Assembly: GCA_027486935.1 (NCBI GenBank)
Contig: JAIXOF010000101.1
Location: 1-40,413, forward strand
Reading direction: 5' to 3'
Source: Cyanobium sp. C1_MAG_00004
GTDB lineage: Bacteria; Cyanobacteriota; Cyanobacteriia; PCC-6307; Cyanobiaceae
DNA length: 40,413 nucleotides
Numbering within the stretch: position 1 is the first letter of the stretch; every line of letters begins with the position of its first letter. The translations under genes and the position numbers were made by a program. A model generated the notes under the pieces. That model was not told where the DNA came from, made no database searches, and worked only from the letters and a program-made list of their open reading frames with translations. Positions 1 through 9,443 of this stretch are shown here, in pieces.

Positions 1-1
1 G

Positions 2-237
2 CGCGCAGCCACCTGGGATCTCAAGGGCGAGAGCATCACGCTTGGTCTCTGAGGGCCTGCTGGTCCTGCTGGCCTGGATTGGCGAATCGTTTGGCCAGGT
101 CAACAGCCATGGCTGGCGGTTCTCGCTCGCTGAAGTCAATCTCACCCACAAGGCCCTGGCTGAGCTCTGCGGCCTGACGCGGTTGACGGTGACCAAACTG
201 TTGAGTCGTTGACCTGCTGATTCCACGTTTGCCATGA
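2..237 (+). pseudogene. Remnant of a Crp/Fnr-family transcription regulator (3' end, frameshifted)
   Basis: The frame at 3-212 encodes a recognisable C-terminal winged-helix segment of the Crp/Fnr family: LLVLLAWIGESFG, then NLTHKALAELCGLTR and LTVTKLLSR, which is the recognition helix. It stops at TGA 210-212. The next frame (211-237) reads DLLIPRLP-stop, which resembles the normal C-terminal tail of this family. The linker between the two, usually about ten residues, is missing. The reading therefore looks like a small deletion plus frameshift. A further shift near position 50 is possible, because frame 2 upstream reads plausibly as well. In Synechococcus elongatus a Crp-type gene, cysR, sits in the sulfate-permease cluster, so this may be a dead cysR-like gene; that identity is inference. 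The 5' part lies outside the window. Confidence 0.55.
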
Positions 238-331
238 GCAACCCTTTTCCGCTTCAGCAGCTGCTGAGCCAGGTGTCCATCAAGGGCCAATCAACGTCAA
301 CGTCTTCAACATTCCAGCTTTGGTGAGGCTG

Positions 332-376
332 CTCCTGGGCGTAAACATCCCCTGTGCGTTGGCCCGGGGGTTTTTT
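332..376 (+). terminator. Possible rho-independent terminator after the regulator remnant
   Basis: CTCCTGGGC (332-340) can pair with GCCCGGGGG (362-370) over nine positions, two of them G-U. The loop is 21 nt and a run of six T follows (371-376). The rest of 238-471 shows no gene that I can support. On the opposite strand this stretch is the 3' flank of cysA. Confidence 0.45.
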
Positions 377-471
377 GTTGATGCAGGTACAACGTGTGCA
401 TTGGCAGCGCATCGAACTGGTCGTTCCATAGACCTTCGCTCGATGGTGCTAGCCCCAGCATGGCTGTCAGC

Positions 472-1503
472 TTAAATGCTGTAATCGGGTACAAAGGTGC
501 GTGATTCTCGGCTGGTGATGTGCAGCGCATCCCCGGATTTCAGGTTGCTGTAATCAATGCGCTCCCGCGGCAGTTGTGCGATCACCTGTTCCCCATTCTC
601 CAGGGTCAATTCGGCCTGGATTTCGCGTCCCATATGGGTGATCCGGCGCAGGACCGCCGGCACGCTGTCGGGTTGGGGGCTCAGGTGCAGGTCCAGGTCA
701 TGGGGGCGGATGAACAGTTGCCCCTCCGTGTTCTGTCCTTGGATGCCGCTGTTCGAGGCTGCCGCGGCGAGCGGACCGTTGCCGGGCAGCACGTTGACAG
801 CCCCGACAAAGCTCATCACAAACGGGGTTGCCGGGTGGTCATAGATCTCGGCAGGGGTGCCGATCTGTTCGATGCGTCCTTGATTCATCACCACAATCCG
901 GTCAGCCACTTCCATGGCTTCCTCCTGGTCGTGGGTGACGATCACCGTGGTGACGTGCATCTCGTCGTGCAGGTTGCGTAGCCAGGCGCGCAACTCCTTG
1001 CGCACCTTGGCGTCGAGGGCGCTGAACGGTTCGTCGAGCAACAGCACCCGCGGTTGCACCGCCAGGGCGCGGGCCAGGGCGACCCGCTGCCGTTGGCCGC
1101 CCGACAGCTGGGACGGGTAGCGGTTGCCAAAGCCCTGCAATTGCACCAGCTCGAGCAGTTCGTCAACGCGGCGACGGATCGCGTCCTGCTTCCAGCCCCG
1201 CAGTTCCAGCCCAAAGCCCACGTTCTGGCGCACGGTGCGGTGCTTGAACAGGGCAAAGTGCTGGAACACAAAGCCCACTTGCCGGTCCTGGACCGAGCGG
1301 GTGGTGGCCTCTTCACCGGTGATCCAGATGCGCCCAGCATCGGACTCCTCAAGACCCGCAATCAGGCGTAGCAGGGTGCTTTTGCCCGATCCCGAGGGCC
1401 CCAGCAGCGCAACCAGGGAACCGCTGTCGACATCAAGGCTGACGTCATCGACGGCCTTGAAGCTGCCGAATTCCTTGCTCACGCCGGAAACGCGGATGCC
1501 CAT
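472..1503 (-). CDS. cysA: Sulfate/thiosulfate ABC transporter, ATP-binding protein CysA
   Basis: Cytoplasmic ATPase of the sulfate/thiosulfate importer; it energises the CysT-CysW channel. The 343-residue product has Walker [10 protein letters not shown] at residues 35-43, the ABC signature LSGGQ at 133-137 and Walker B with D-loop [11 protein letters not shown] at 154-164. A C-terminal TOBE-like region of about 100 residues follows, which is normal for CysA/PotA-type subunits. It starts at ATG 1503 and is transcribed divergently from cysT across a 119-bp gap, so the three genes probably share control. No periplasmic sulfate-binding protein gene (sbpA) is present in the window. The family assignment is secure. 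The sulfate substrate is inferred mainly from the adjacent CysT/CysW-type permeases. Confidence 0.93.
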   Translation of the reverse strand: MGIRVSGVSKEFGSFKAVDDVSLDVDSGSLVALLGPSGSGKSTLLRLIAGLEESDAGRIWITGEEATTRSVQDRQVGFVFQHFALFKHRTVRQNVGFGLELRGWKQDAIRRRVDELLELVQLQGFGNRYPSQLSGGQRQRVALARALAVQPRVLLLDEPFSALDAKVRKELRAWLRNLHDEMHVTTVIVTHDQEEAMEVADRIVVMNQGRIEQIGTPAEIYDHPATPFVMSFVGAVNVLPGNGPLAAAASNSGIQGQNTEGQLFIRPHDLDLHLSPQPDSVPAVLRRITHMGREIQAELTLENGEQVIAQLPRERIDYSNLKSGDALHITSRESRTFVPDYSI

Positions 1504-1622
1504 GGCAACGCCAATAGAAGGTCATCAACAAGCATAGACCCAAAGGACGATTCCCCACTGGTCTACCGTAGAATTATTGTCCGATCGGTGATACGGTTTA
1601 TGGCTGGATTACGGGTTCGCCC
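1504..1622. promoter_or_regulatory. Divergent cysA / cysT promoter region with an inverted repeat
   Basis: The region serves both cysA (-) and cysTW (+). It contains ACCGTA at 1565-1570 and its reverse complement TACGGT at 1592-1597, separated by 21 nt. A CCGATCGG palindrome lies between them at 1581-1588. Such spaced dyads are typical binding sites for dimeric regulators such as Crp or LysR types. No regulator was identified, and the site could be chance. Confidence 0.35.
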
Positions 1623-2492
1623 ATGGTGACGACATCCCCAACGCGCCGCAGGGCCTGGGTTTGGCCCGCCTGGCTCCAGCTCAGCTGGTCCTGGCGGATC
1701 ACCTGGCTCTATCTGATTCTGATCCTTTTCCTGCCCCTGGGGGCCCTGGCGCTCAAGGCTGCAGCCGTCGGTCCGGCGCAGTTCTGGGCCCTGGCCACAA
1801 CGCCTGAGGCGCTGTCCACCTACAAGATCAGCTTTGGGCTGTCCTTTGTGGCCGCCGTGTTCAATGGGGTGTTCGGCCTGGTGATCGCCTGGGCGCTGGT
1901 GCGGTGCCGCTTTCCAGGGCGCCGGCTGCTGCATGCCCTGATCGATCTGCCGTTTGCCCTGCCGACCGCCGTCGCCGGTTTGGCCCTCGCCTCTCTGTAC
2001 AGCACCAATGGCTTGTTGGGGGCCCCGCTCAAGGCCCTGTTCGGCATCGAGGTGTCCTTTACCTGGCTCGGTGTGGCCATTGCCATGGTGTTCATCTCGC
2101 TGCCGTTCGTGGTGCGCAGCGTGGAGCCGGTGCTCGAAGCCCTTGAGATCGACCAGGAAGAAGCGGCCTGGTGCCTGGGCGCCAGCCCCCGCCAGACCCT
2201 GATCAAAGTGGTGCTACCCCAGCTCATGCCAGCGATCCTGTCTGGTGTGGCGCAGGGATACAGCCGCGCCGTGGGCGAATACGGCTCGGTGGTGATGATC
2301 TCCTCCAACGTGCCGTTCAAGGACCTGATCACGCCGACGCTGATCATTCAGAAACTGGAGGAATACGACTTTGCTTCGGCGACCGTCATCGGCATGGTGA
2401 TGCTCGCCTTTTCCCTGGTGAGCCTGGTGGTGATCAACGGCATCCAGGTCTGGGGACGCCACTGGGAAGCCAACCCCACCACCAATTCCTGA
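1623..2492 (+). CDS. cysT: Sulfate ABC transporter permease CysT
   Basis: Inner-membrane permease of the sulfate/thiosulfate importer, 289 residues, with about six hydrophobic membrane segments. The cytoplasmic EAA loop that docks on the ATPase is visible as EEAAWCLGASPRQTLIKVVLP near residue 180. Segments such as LPFALPTAVAGLALASLY and AVGEYGSVVMIS are typical of CysT/CysU. It starts at ATG 1623 and is followed after 3 bp by cysW, with which it should form the channel heterodimer. The alternative, a molybdate-type ModB permease, is less likely because two distinct permeases are paired. Confidence 0.92.
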   Translation: MVTTSPTRRRAWVWPAWLQLSWSWRITWLYLILILFLPLGALALKAAAVGPAQFWALATTPEALSTYKISFGLSFVAAVFNGVFGLVIAWALVRCRFPGRRLLHALIDLPFALPTAVAGLALASLYSTNGLLGAPLKALFGIEVSFTWLGVAIAMVFISLPFVVRSVEPVLEALEIDQEEAAWCLGASPRQTLIKVVLPQLMPAILSGVAQGYSRAVGEYGSVVMISSNVPFKDLITPTLIIQKLEEYDFASATVIGMVMLAFSLVSLVVINGIQVWGRHWEANPTTNS

Positions 2493-2495
2493 ACC

Positions 2496-3356
2496 ATGAA
2501 ACGTCAATTGCGTTCGTTCAAGCAATCCCTTGGCGGGGTCAAGGCGTCCGCTCTGGTGCCGCTGATCGCGTTCATCTATGTCGGGATGATCATTATTCTG
2601 CCGGCACTGCAGGTTGTGGCCGGTGCCCTGGCCAAAGGGCTTCAGCCGTTTCTGGACAACTTTCAGTCCGAAGAGCTGCGCTCGGCGGTGCTGCTGACCT
2701 TGCGTTGCACCCTGATCGCGGTGCCGGCCAACACGATCTTTGGCCTGGCAGCGGCGACAGCGATTGCCCGTCGGCAGTTTCCAGGCAAAGCCCTCATGCT
2801 CAGCGTGATTGACCTTCCGTTCTCCATCTCACCGGTGGTGGTGGGCTTGATGCTGGTGCTGCTCTACAGCCCCACCAACGGCTTGTTCGGTGATGTGGTC
2901 AACAGCCTGGGGTGGAAGATCATTTTTTCCTGGCCGGGCATGGCCCTCGCCACGATCATGGTGACCTTCCCGTTCATGGCGCGGGAGGTGATTCCCCTGC
3001 TGGAAGAGGAAGGCTGGGATCAGGAGGAAGCAGCCCGCACCCTGGGTGCCAGCAACTGGCAGGTGTTCTGGAAAGTCACCCTGCCCTCTGTGCGTTGGGC
3101 CGTCCTCTATGGCTTGATCCTGACCACCGCCCGGGCCCTGGGTGAATTCGGCGCGGTGTCAGTTGTCAGCGGCAACATCGCCGGTCAGACCCAGACCCTG
3201 CCCCTGTTTGTGGAAGATGCCTACAAGCAGTACCAGACCGAGTTGGCCTATGGCGCTGCTTTGGTGTTGGGGGGAGTGGCGATTGTGTCGCTGCTGCTGA
3301 AGTTGCTCGTCGAACAGTTCCTTGGTGGCATCAAGGAGAACGAGCCCTTTAATTGA
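2496..3356 (+). CDS. cysW: Sulfate ABC transporter permease CysW
   Basis: Second membrane permease of the sulfate importer, 286 residues, homologous to CysT. It carries its own EAA loop, EEAARTLGASNWQVFWKVTLP, near residue 175. The segment ARALGEFGAVSVVSGNI is characteristic of CysW. It sits 3 bp after the cysT stop, so co-transcription and probably translational coupling are expected. It ends convergently with the P-type ATPase gene, 48 bp away. I see no clear terminator hairpin in 3357-3404. Confidence 0.92.
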   Translation: MKRQLRSFKQSLGGVKASALVPLIAFIYVGMIIILPALQVVAGALAKGLQPFLDNFQSEELRSAVLLTLRCTLIAVPANTIFGLAAATAIARRQFPGKALMLSVIDLPFSISPVVVGLMLVLLYSPTNGLFGDVVNSLGWKIIFSWPGMALATIMVTFPFMAREVIPLLEEEGWDQEEAARTLGASNWQVFWKVTLPSVRWAVLYGLILTTARALGEFGAVSVVSGNIAGQTQTLPLFVEDAYKQYQTELAYGAALVLGGVAIVSLLLKLLVEQFLGGIKENEPFN

Positions 3357-3404
3357 TGGGGCTTGCGACTGCTCACCCCATCAGCGTGCTAGTTCAGACG
3401 AAGA

Positions 3405-6179
3405 TCAGGTGTTGGCGCTGGCTTGAAGCCTCCACAATCGCCAAATCTTGGCTGCTTCCAGGTAGACAAAGAACAGCATTGCAAAGCCGATGCAGACCAG
3501 GAGATCATCGAGATCCAGTGGTTTGGTGCCAAAGAACTGGGCCAGCGGTTGCACGTACAGCAGCATCAGTTGCAGCAGGGTGGTCAACACAACCGAACCC
3601 AGCAAAGCAGGGTTGCTCAGCGGATTGATCTGGAATAGCGGCAGGTTGCTGCGGCACGAGAGGGCATGGCCCATCTGCGCCAGGCACAGGGTGGTGAACA
3701 CCATCGTGGGCCAGGGATTACCGCTGCGTGCGGCATAAAGCATCATCGCGATCGTGATCAGACCAAAGACGATGCCGCTGCGCAGGATGTAGCTGCCGGT
3801 GCCGGCGGCAAAGATCGACTCGCCCGGTTCGGCTGGGGGCCGATCCATCAGGCCTTTTTCGCCCGGTTCGAGCGCCAGAGCCAGGGCCGGCAGCCCGTCG
3901 GTGACCAGGTTCATCCACAGGATCTGCAGGGGTGTCATCGGCACACCCACCAGACCCAGCAGGGGCGCCGCAGCGATTGTCACCAGTTCGCCGACATTGC
4001 TGCCCAGGATGTATTTGACGAAGCGGCGGATGTTGGCATACACCAACCGTCCCTCTTCAATTGCACTGACAATCGTGGCGAAGTTGTCGTCGAGCAGCAC
4101 CATGTCGGCCGCTTCCTTGCTGACCTCGGTGCCGGTGATGCCCATGGCCACACCGATGTGGGCCTGCTTGAGCGCCGGTGCGTCGTTGACCCCATCGCCC
4201 GTCATGGCGACGATCTGCTTGTTGGCCTGCAGCGCTTTGACGATGCGCAGCTTCTGCTCGGGGGGAACGCGGGCGTAGACGTTGCACCGGGCGGCCACCT
4301 GTTGCAGCTCGGCATCACTGAAGGATTCGAGCTGCCGTCCCAGCACCACCTCGCCTTCGCCATCGCTCAGCCCGATTGATGCGGCAATCGCCCGCGCCGT
4401 CAGGGGGTGGTCGCCGGTGATCATCACCGGGCGAATCCCGGCCTGGCGGCAGGTGGCCACGGCCCGTGCCACCTCGGGGCGAGCAGGATCCAGCTGGGCC
4501 ATCAGCCCCAGCAGCACCTGGCCATCGAGCTCGTGGTCCGGGCTCTGGTGATGGGGCGCGCAGGCAAAGGCGAGCACCCGCAGGCCACTGCCGGCCAGGT
4601 GTTGGGCCTGCTCGAGCCACCACTGCCGTTGGCTGCTGCTGAGCTGCACCACCCCCGAGCCGTCGACCCAGCGGTCGCAATGGCCCACGACGACTTCGGG
4701 GGCGCCCTTGCTGATCAGCAGGCGCCTGGATCCGGCTGCCGCCTGACCCAGCGGAGCCTGCAGGTTGCCTCTGGGGTCATCGATCCAGACGGCCATCAGC
4801 TGCCGTTCGGAGCTGAACGGGATCTCGGCGTTGCGGCGAAACTGGTTGCGCAGGTCAAAGTCGTCGATGCCGACCTTGGCGGCCACGACCGACAAGGCGC
4901 CTTCGGTGGGATCCCCCAGGATCTCCCAGCTGCCATCGGCGTTCTGTTTGTGCTCGGCATCGCTGCACAGCACACCGGCCTGGATCAGCAGCTGTTGCAG
5001 GCCCGCCGGGACACCGGCGCTGGCCCCTTCTGGTGCGCTCAGGGCAGTAGGGGTCAGCGATCCCTCGGGCTGATAGCCCTGGCCCGTGACGGCTACCGCC
5101 TGGGTGCCCAGACGCAGTTCCTGCACCACCTGGCGGTTCTGGGTCAGGGTGCCGGTCTTGTCCGAGCAAATCACCGTCACCGAGCCCAGGCCCTCAACCG
5201 CGGGCAGTTTGCGGATCAGGGCCGCGCGGCGCACCATGCGCTGGGTGCCGATCGCCAGGGTGACCGTGATCACGGCGGGCAGCCCCTCGGGCACGATCGC
5301 CACCGCCATCGACAGTGACACCTCCAGCAGGTTCAGAATTGGCTGGCGCAGGAACACACCGGCAATCAGCAGCACCAGACCCACCAGGGCCATGGCCGTG
5401 GTGACCAGAACCTTGGCCAGGCCGTCGAGTCGCTCCTGCAGCGGCGTGTTGCCGCTTTCGGCGGTGTTGATCAATTCAGCGATCTGCCCCAGTTCGGTGG
5501 CCATGCCGGTGGCCCCGATCACGGCCACGGCGCGACCGCGCACGATTTCCGTTCCCTGGAACACGCAGTTCTGCCGTTCGAGCACCGGCGTGTCGGGCTC
5601 GAGAACCAGGTCTGCTTTCTTGAACACCGCTTCGGCTTCCCCGGTCAGGGCCGCCTCGCGCACACCCAGGTCGGCCACCTCGATCAGGCGGGCGTCAGCT
5701 GGAACCCGGTCGCCGGCCTCGAGCCGGATCAGGTCGCCCGGCACCAGCTCTTCGCTGGACAGGCGCAGCCACTGGCCATCGCGACGGGCCTGCACCAGGG
5801 GCTGGGCCATGTCGCGCAGGGCCAGCAGAGCTTTCTGGGCCCGGCTTTCCTGGGCGTAGCCCAGCAGGCCATTCAGAATCACGATCACCAGGATCGCGAT
5901 CGCGTCTTTTGGGAAGGCCTGTTGGTAAAGGTCGATCGCTGCTGAAACCGCGGCGACCACCAGCAGCATGATCAGCATGATGTTGCTGAACTGATCCCAG
6001 AGGATCTGCAGGCTGGTGCGCCCTGCCTTGAGCTCGAGGCGGTTGGGACCGATGTCGGCAAGACGGCGGGCAACGTCAGCGGTCGTGAGTCCGTCAGGGC
6101 TGGTCTTGAGGTCCGCCAACGCCTCGTTGATGGACCGGGCGTGCCACGCGCCCTTGCCTGCGGTGCTCAAGATCGTCAA
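3405..6179 (-). CDS. P-type Ca2+-transporting ATPase (P2A, PacL-like)
   Basis: A 924-residue P2-type cation pump, probably exporting Ca2+ across the plasma or thylakoid membrane. An N-terminal cation-ATPase segment is followed by the actuator loop (LTGEAEAV). The phosphorylation motif DKTGTLT has its aspartate at residue 340. The hinge motif TGDGVNDAP and a C-terminal membrane block of six helices complete the fold. Four SERCA-type Ca2+ ligand segments are visible: PEGLPAV in M4, NVGE in M5, and N with TD in NLVTDGLPA (M6). The M8 region reads [10 protein letters not shown], with no obvious equivalent of the SERCA site-I glutamate, so a single Ca2+ per cycle is possible. Mn2+ or Na+ transport cannot be excluded. 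It starts at ATG 6179. Confidence 0.88.
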   Translation of the reverse strand: MTILSTAGKGAWHARSINEALADLKTSPDGLTTADVARRLADIGPNRLELKAGRTSLQILWDQFSNIMLIMLLVVAAVSAAIDLYQQAFPKDAIAILVIVILNGLLGYAQESRAQKALLALRDMAQPLVQARRDGQWLRLSSEELVPGDLIRLEAGDRVPADARLIEVADLGVREAALTGEAEAVFKKADLVLEPDTPVLERQNCVFQGTEIVRGRAVAVIGATGMATELGQIAELINTAESGNTPLQERLDGLAKVLVTTAMALVGLVLLIAGVFLRQPILNLLEVSLSMAVAIVPEGLPAVITVTLAIGTQRMVRRAALIRKLPAVEGLGSVTVICSDKTGTLTQNRQVVQELRLGTQAVAVTGQGYQPEGSLTPTALSAPEGASAGVPAGLQQLLIQAGVLCSDAEHKQNADGSWEILGDPTEGALSVVAAKVGIDDFDLRNQFRRNAEIPFSSERQLMAVWIDDPRGNLQAPLGQAAAGSRRLLISKGAPEVVVGHCDRWVDGSGVVQLSSSQRQWWLEQAQHLAGSGLRVLAFACAPHHQSPDHELDGQVLLGLMAQLDPARPEVARAVATCRQAGIRPVMITGDHPLTARAIAASIGLSDGEGEVVLGRQLESFSDAELQQVAARCNVYARVPPEQKLRIVKALQANKQIVAMTGDGVNDAPALKQAHIGVAMGITGTEVSKEAADMVLLDDNFATIVSAIEEGRLVYANIRRFVKYILGSNVGELVTIAAAPLLGLVGVPMTPLQILWMNLVTDGLPALALALEPGEKGLMDRPPAEPGESIFAAGTGSYILRSGIVFGLITIAMMLYAARSGNPWPTMVFTTLCLAQMGHALSCRSNLPLFQINPLSNPALLGSVVLTTLLQLMLLYVQPLAQFFGTKPLDLDDLLVCIGFAMLFFVYLEAAKIWRLWRLQASANT

Positions 6180-6272
6180 ATCAGGATCCGCCGAGCTTAG
6201 GTTGGGAGCCCCTGATCTGGGCCGGCAGAGGTTGTTGCGCCAGGTGTGAGGGTTGCTGCGGCTGAATCTGAT

Positions 6273-7472
6273 TCAGGCTTTCGCTTCAGCGCCTGCGCGG
6301 TTCGATTGCAGTCGTCCTTCCAACAGCAGCAGGCCAATGACTGTTGTTGCCGTGACCATGATCACCAGAGCAGAAAACTGCTGGTTGTTGATCACGCCAG
6401 CGCTCAGTGCTGTCGAGGCGAACACCAGACCGGGCAGACCGCGGGGAATCAGGCCATAGACCACGGTCCAGCGATCAACCCCTGCGCGCCGGTCACTGGC
6501 TGTGACTCCGAACCCACAGGCCAGTTTGCTGACCATGGCGATCACAAACAGGACAGCGGCCAGAGACCAGGCCGATCCGTCCAACAGTGACCCCGCTGAG
6601 ACCCTCATGCCAACGCTGATGAAATACAGCGGCAGGAAGATGTCAGAGAGCAATTCAAGAACTTTGGATTCCTGGGCATCCACCTGGGACAGTCGGCTCA
6701 GCAGCACGCCGCCCCAAAGTGCTCCCAGCAGGGAGGTCAGACCACTGACCTCACCCACCCAGGCCGAGGCGATCAGCACCATCAACACCGACAGCGAACT
6801 GGAGGGACGTTCGCTGCGGTGGCGAATCCACCAGCCCGACAGGCCATAACTGGCCGCCGCCGCTCCCAGACCCAGCAGCATCGGCAACAGCCCCCCCCCA
6901 CCGCGGGACAGGGACTGGGCCCCCATGGCCACCGCCAGGCTCAGCAGGGCGATCGCCGGCAAATCGTCCAGCACCGACACCCCGACGAGCAGCCGGCCCG
7001 ATGGGGTCTGCAGGGCCTGGCGTTGGGCCAGCAGGCGCAGGGTGACGCCCGTGCCGGTGGCAGACAGGCAGGCCAGGCACAGCAGGGCCGTGGCCGGTTT
7101 CATGGCGAACCAGGCCACCAATGGGCCATAGGCCAGCAGCGGCATCAGAAAGCTCAGGGCCACCAGCCGCAGGATCGTCTTGCGCCGTGAGATCAACAGA
7201 TCCCCACGCACTTCCAGGCCCACCTGGAAGAACAGGCTGAGCACCCCGAGCTCGGTCAGCCCGCTCAGGGGCTGGATGGCCTGGTAGGGCATGACGGTGT
7301 TGCCCAGCACAAAACCGACGGCCAGCTCGATCACGATCGCTGGCACGGCCAGGCGCGCCACCGTGCCGCTCATCAGACGGGCAATCGCCAGGCCCAGGAG
7401 CAGGACCAACAGCGTTGTCAGCAGCGAGGGGGTCAGCAACCGATCGGCGATGGCGGGCCGCAGCCTAGGCAT
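6273..7472 (-). CDS. Cation/proton antiporter, CPA2 (Kef/NapA-like) family
   Basis: A 399-residue, almost wholly hydrophobic protein with about a dozen membrane segments. Family hallmarks are the early AIVIELAVGFVLGN segment, LSLFFQVGLEV, and the VSVLDDLPAIALLSL segment, whose paired aspartates DD fit the ion-binding site of electrogenic CPA2 exchangers. It lacks the C-terminal TrkA-N/RCK domain of full KefB/KefC proteins. It probably exchanges Na+ or K+ for H+; specificity cannot be read from sequence. It starts at ATG 7472 and is divergent from the KimA-like gene with a 54-bp gap. Together with the Ca2+ pump and K+ transporter it forms an ion-homeostasis group. Confidence 0.85.
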   Translation of the reverse strand: MPRLRPAIADRLLTPSLLTTLLVLLLGLAIARLMSGTVARLAVPAIVIELAVGFVLGNTVMPYQAIQPLSGLTELGVLSLFFQVGLEVRGDLLISRRKTILRLVALSFLMPLLAYGPLVAWFAMKPATALLCLACLSATGTGVTLRLLAQRQALQTPSGRLLVGVSVLDDLPAIALLSLAVAMGAQSLSRGGGGLLPMLLGLGAAAASYGLSGWWIRHRSERPSSSLSVLMVLIASAWVGEVSGLTSLLGALWGGVLLSRLSQVDAQESKVLELLSDIFLPLYFISVGMRVSAGSLLDGSAWSLAAVLFVIAMVSKLACGFGVTASDRRAGVDRWTVVYGLIPRGLPGLVFASTALSAGVINNQQFSALVIMVTATTVIGLLLLEGRLQSNRAGAEAKA

Positions 7473-7526
7473 GGGGAACCAACCCAGCCAGGGGACCTAG
7501 GTTGAGGTTCCCTCATTGCTGCCACG

Positions 7527-9425
7527 GTGTCGGCCAAAGCCTCTGTCCCGCTGGGCAGATTGAAAACGGCCCTGCTAGGGGCGCCGCTCCCAACCAGCGC
7601 CCACGCCGAAGAACGGCTAACCAACGCCGAGGCCCTGGCCATTCTCAGTTCGGACGCCCTGTCCTCGGTGGCCTATGCCACCCAGGAGATCGTGCTGGTG
7701 CTGGGGGCCGCTGGGGCCGCCGGTCTGGCCAGCACCCTGCCGATCACGGGCCTGATCATCGCCCTTATGGTGATCGTGGCGATCAGCTATCGCCAGACCA
7801 TCAAGGCCTATCCCCTTGGGGGGGGCTCCTACCGGGTCAGCCACGAAAACCTGGGGCCGTTGACCGGGCTGATCGCCGGCGCCTCGCTGTCGATTGATTA
7901 CGTGCTGACGGTGTCGGTCAGCACCGCAGCCGGCATTTCGGCCCTGACCTCGTACCTGCCGCAGCTGGAGCCTTACCGCGTCGGTCTCTGTCTGGTGGCG
8001 GTGGTGCTGCTGACCCTCGCCAACCTGCGGGGGGTGCGCTCCAGTGCCCAGCTGCTCAGCCTGCCCACCTTTGTGTTCATGGTGGTGGTGTTCGTCCTGG
8101 TGATCGGTGGTCTGGTCAAGGCCGCCCAGGGTGATCTGCAGGTGTTGAGCGAGAGCCAGCAGAACCTGCTGCTTGCCCACGAGCATCACCAACCACTGGA
8201 GCAGATGGGTACGGCACTGACGCCGGTGCTGCTGATGCGGGCCTTCAGTTCCGGCTGTGCAGCGCTGACAGGCATTGAAGCGATCAGTGATTCGGTGCTG
8301 GCCTTCCGCCCCACCGAATGGCGCAACGCCCGCCGGGTGCTGACGGTCATGGTTGTGGTGCTGGCCTTGATGTTTGGCGGCATCAGCCTGCTGGCCCATG
8401 AGGTCGGAACCGTCTATCGGGAGCACGGTCCGACCTTGCTGTATCAACTGGGGCAGGCGGTGTTTGGCAACGGACCCCTGTTGCTGATCCTGCAGCTGGC
8501 CACGTTGCTGATCCTGCTGCTGGCAGCCAACACCGCCTATGCCGACTTTCCCCGCCTGGCCAACTTTCTAGCCCAGGATGGTTACCTGCCGCGCCAGCTC
8601 ACCTCGTTGGGGGATCGGCTGGTGTTCAGCAACGGCATCCTCGCCCTGAGTGGATTCGCAGGGTTGTTGTTGATTGCCTTCAACGGCAGCGTCACCAGGC
8701 TGATCCCGCTCTACGCGGTCGGTGTCTTTCTGAGCTTCACCCTCTCCCAGGCCGGCATGGTCGTCCATTGGTGGAAGGACAAAGGGGCCGGATGGCTGGG
8801 CAAGGCTGCGGTCAACGGTTTCGGCGCCACCGTGACGGCGGTGGTGACCGCCGTGCTGCTCTACAGCAAATTTCTGCAGGGGGCCTGGCTGGTGGTTCTG
8901 ACCATCCCGCTGTTGGTGGCCCTGTTTCTGACCATCAAGGGCCACTACCGGCAGGTGGCCAGCCGGTTGCGGCTCGCTGCCGACAAGAAGCTGAGCCTGC
9001 CCCCGGCGCCGGCCCAGGGCGGGGCCCCGGTGGTGGTGTTGGTGGGGCAGCTGCACCGCGGCAGCTTTGAGGCGGTGCGCTATGCCCGCACCATTGCCCG
9101 CGAGCTGGTGGCCGTGCATGTCGATCTGGGGCTTGGCAGGGCTCAGGCTTTCAAAGATCAGTGGCAGCGCCAGCTTCCTGAGATTCCGCTGGTGGTGCTC
9201 GAGTCCCCTTACCGCTCACTGATCGATCCTGTCCTGGACTTTGTCCAGGCGTTCGAAATTGAGCACAAAAAAGATCGTGATCATTTCTGCACCGTGGTTC
9301 TGCCGGTGTTCGTGACCCGCCGCCGTTGGGAGAACCTGCTGCACAACCAGAGCACCATCGCCCTGCGCCGTGCCCTGCGTGCCCAGGGCACCCGGGTTGT
9401 GACCACCGTCGGTTTCTACCTCTGA
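7527..9425 (+). CDS. KimA/YdaO-like APC-superfamily potassium (or amino acid) transporter
   Basis: A 632-residue APC-superfamily transporter: twelve or so membrane segments, then a cytoplasmic C-terminal domain of about 150 residues. The N-terminus reads LTNAEALAILSSDALSSVAY, followed by SYRQTIKAYPLGGGSYRVS and LSIDYVLTVSVSTAAG. This is very close to the arrangement I recall for Bacillus KimA (YdaO), a high-affinity K+ importer regulated by c-di-AMP. The C-terminal domain (VVVLVGQLHRGSFEAVRYAR) fits the cytoplasmic dimerisation domain of that group. The start is GTG 7527; no ATG is available nearby. Many homologues are annotated simply as amino acid permeases, so the substrate is inference. 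Confidence 0.8.
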   Translation: MSAKASVPLGRLKTALLGAPLPTSAHAEERLTNAEALAILSSDALSSVAYATQEIVLVLGAAGAAGLASTLPITGLIIALMVIVAISYRQTIKAYPLGGGSYRVSHENLGPLTGLIAGASLSIDYVLTVSVSTAAGISALTSYLPQLEPYRVGLCLVAVVLLTLANLRGVRSSAQLLSLPTFVFMVVVFVLVIGGLVKAAQGDLQVLSESQQNLLLAHEHHQPLEQMGTALTPVLLMRAFSSGCAALTGIEAISDSVLAFRPTEWRNARRVLTVMVVVLALMFGGISLLAHEVGTVYREHGPTLLYQLGQAVFGNGPLLLILQLATLLILLLAANTAYADFPRLANFLAQDGYLPRQLTSLGDRLVFSNGILALSGFAGLLLIAFNGSVTRLIPLYAVGVFLSFTLSQAGMVVHWWKDKGAGWLGKAAVNGFGATVTAVVTAVLLYSKFLQGAWLVVLTIPLLVALFLTIKGHYRQVASRLRLAADKKLSLPPAPAQGGAPVVVLVGQLHRGSFEAVRYARTIARELVAVHVDLGLGRAQAFKDQWQRQLPEIPLVVLESPYRSLIDPVLDFVQAFEIEHKKDRDHFCTVVLPVFVTRRRWENLLHNQSTIALRRALRAQGTRVVTTVGFYL

Positions 9426-9443
9426 GGCGCCACAATCGGCCCC

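Noticed and set aside
6502-7190. Several long frames on the + strand opposite the antiporter
   Set aside because: They are low-complexity Gln/Arg/Pro-rich antisense readings of a GC-rich gene, with no family features.
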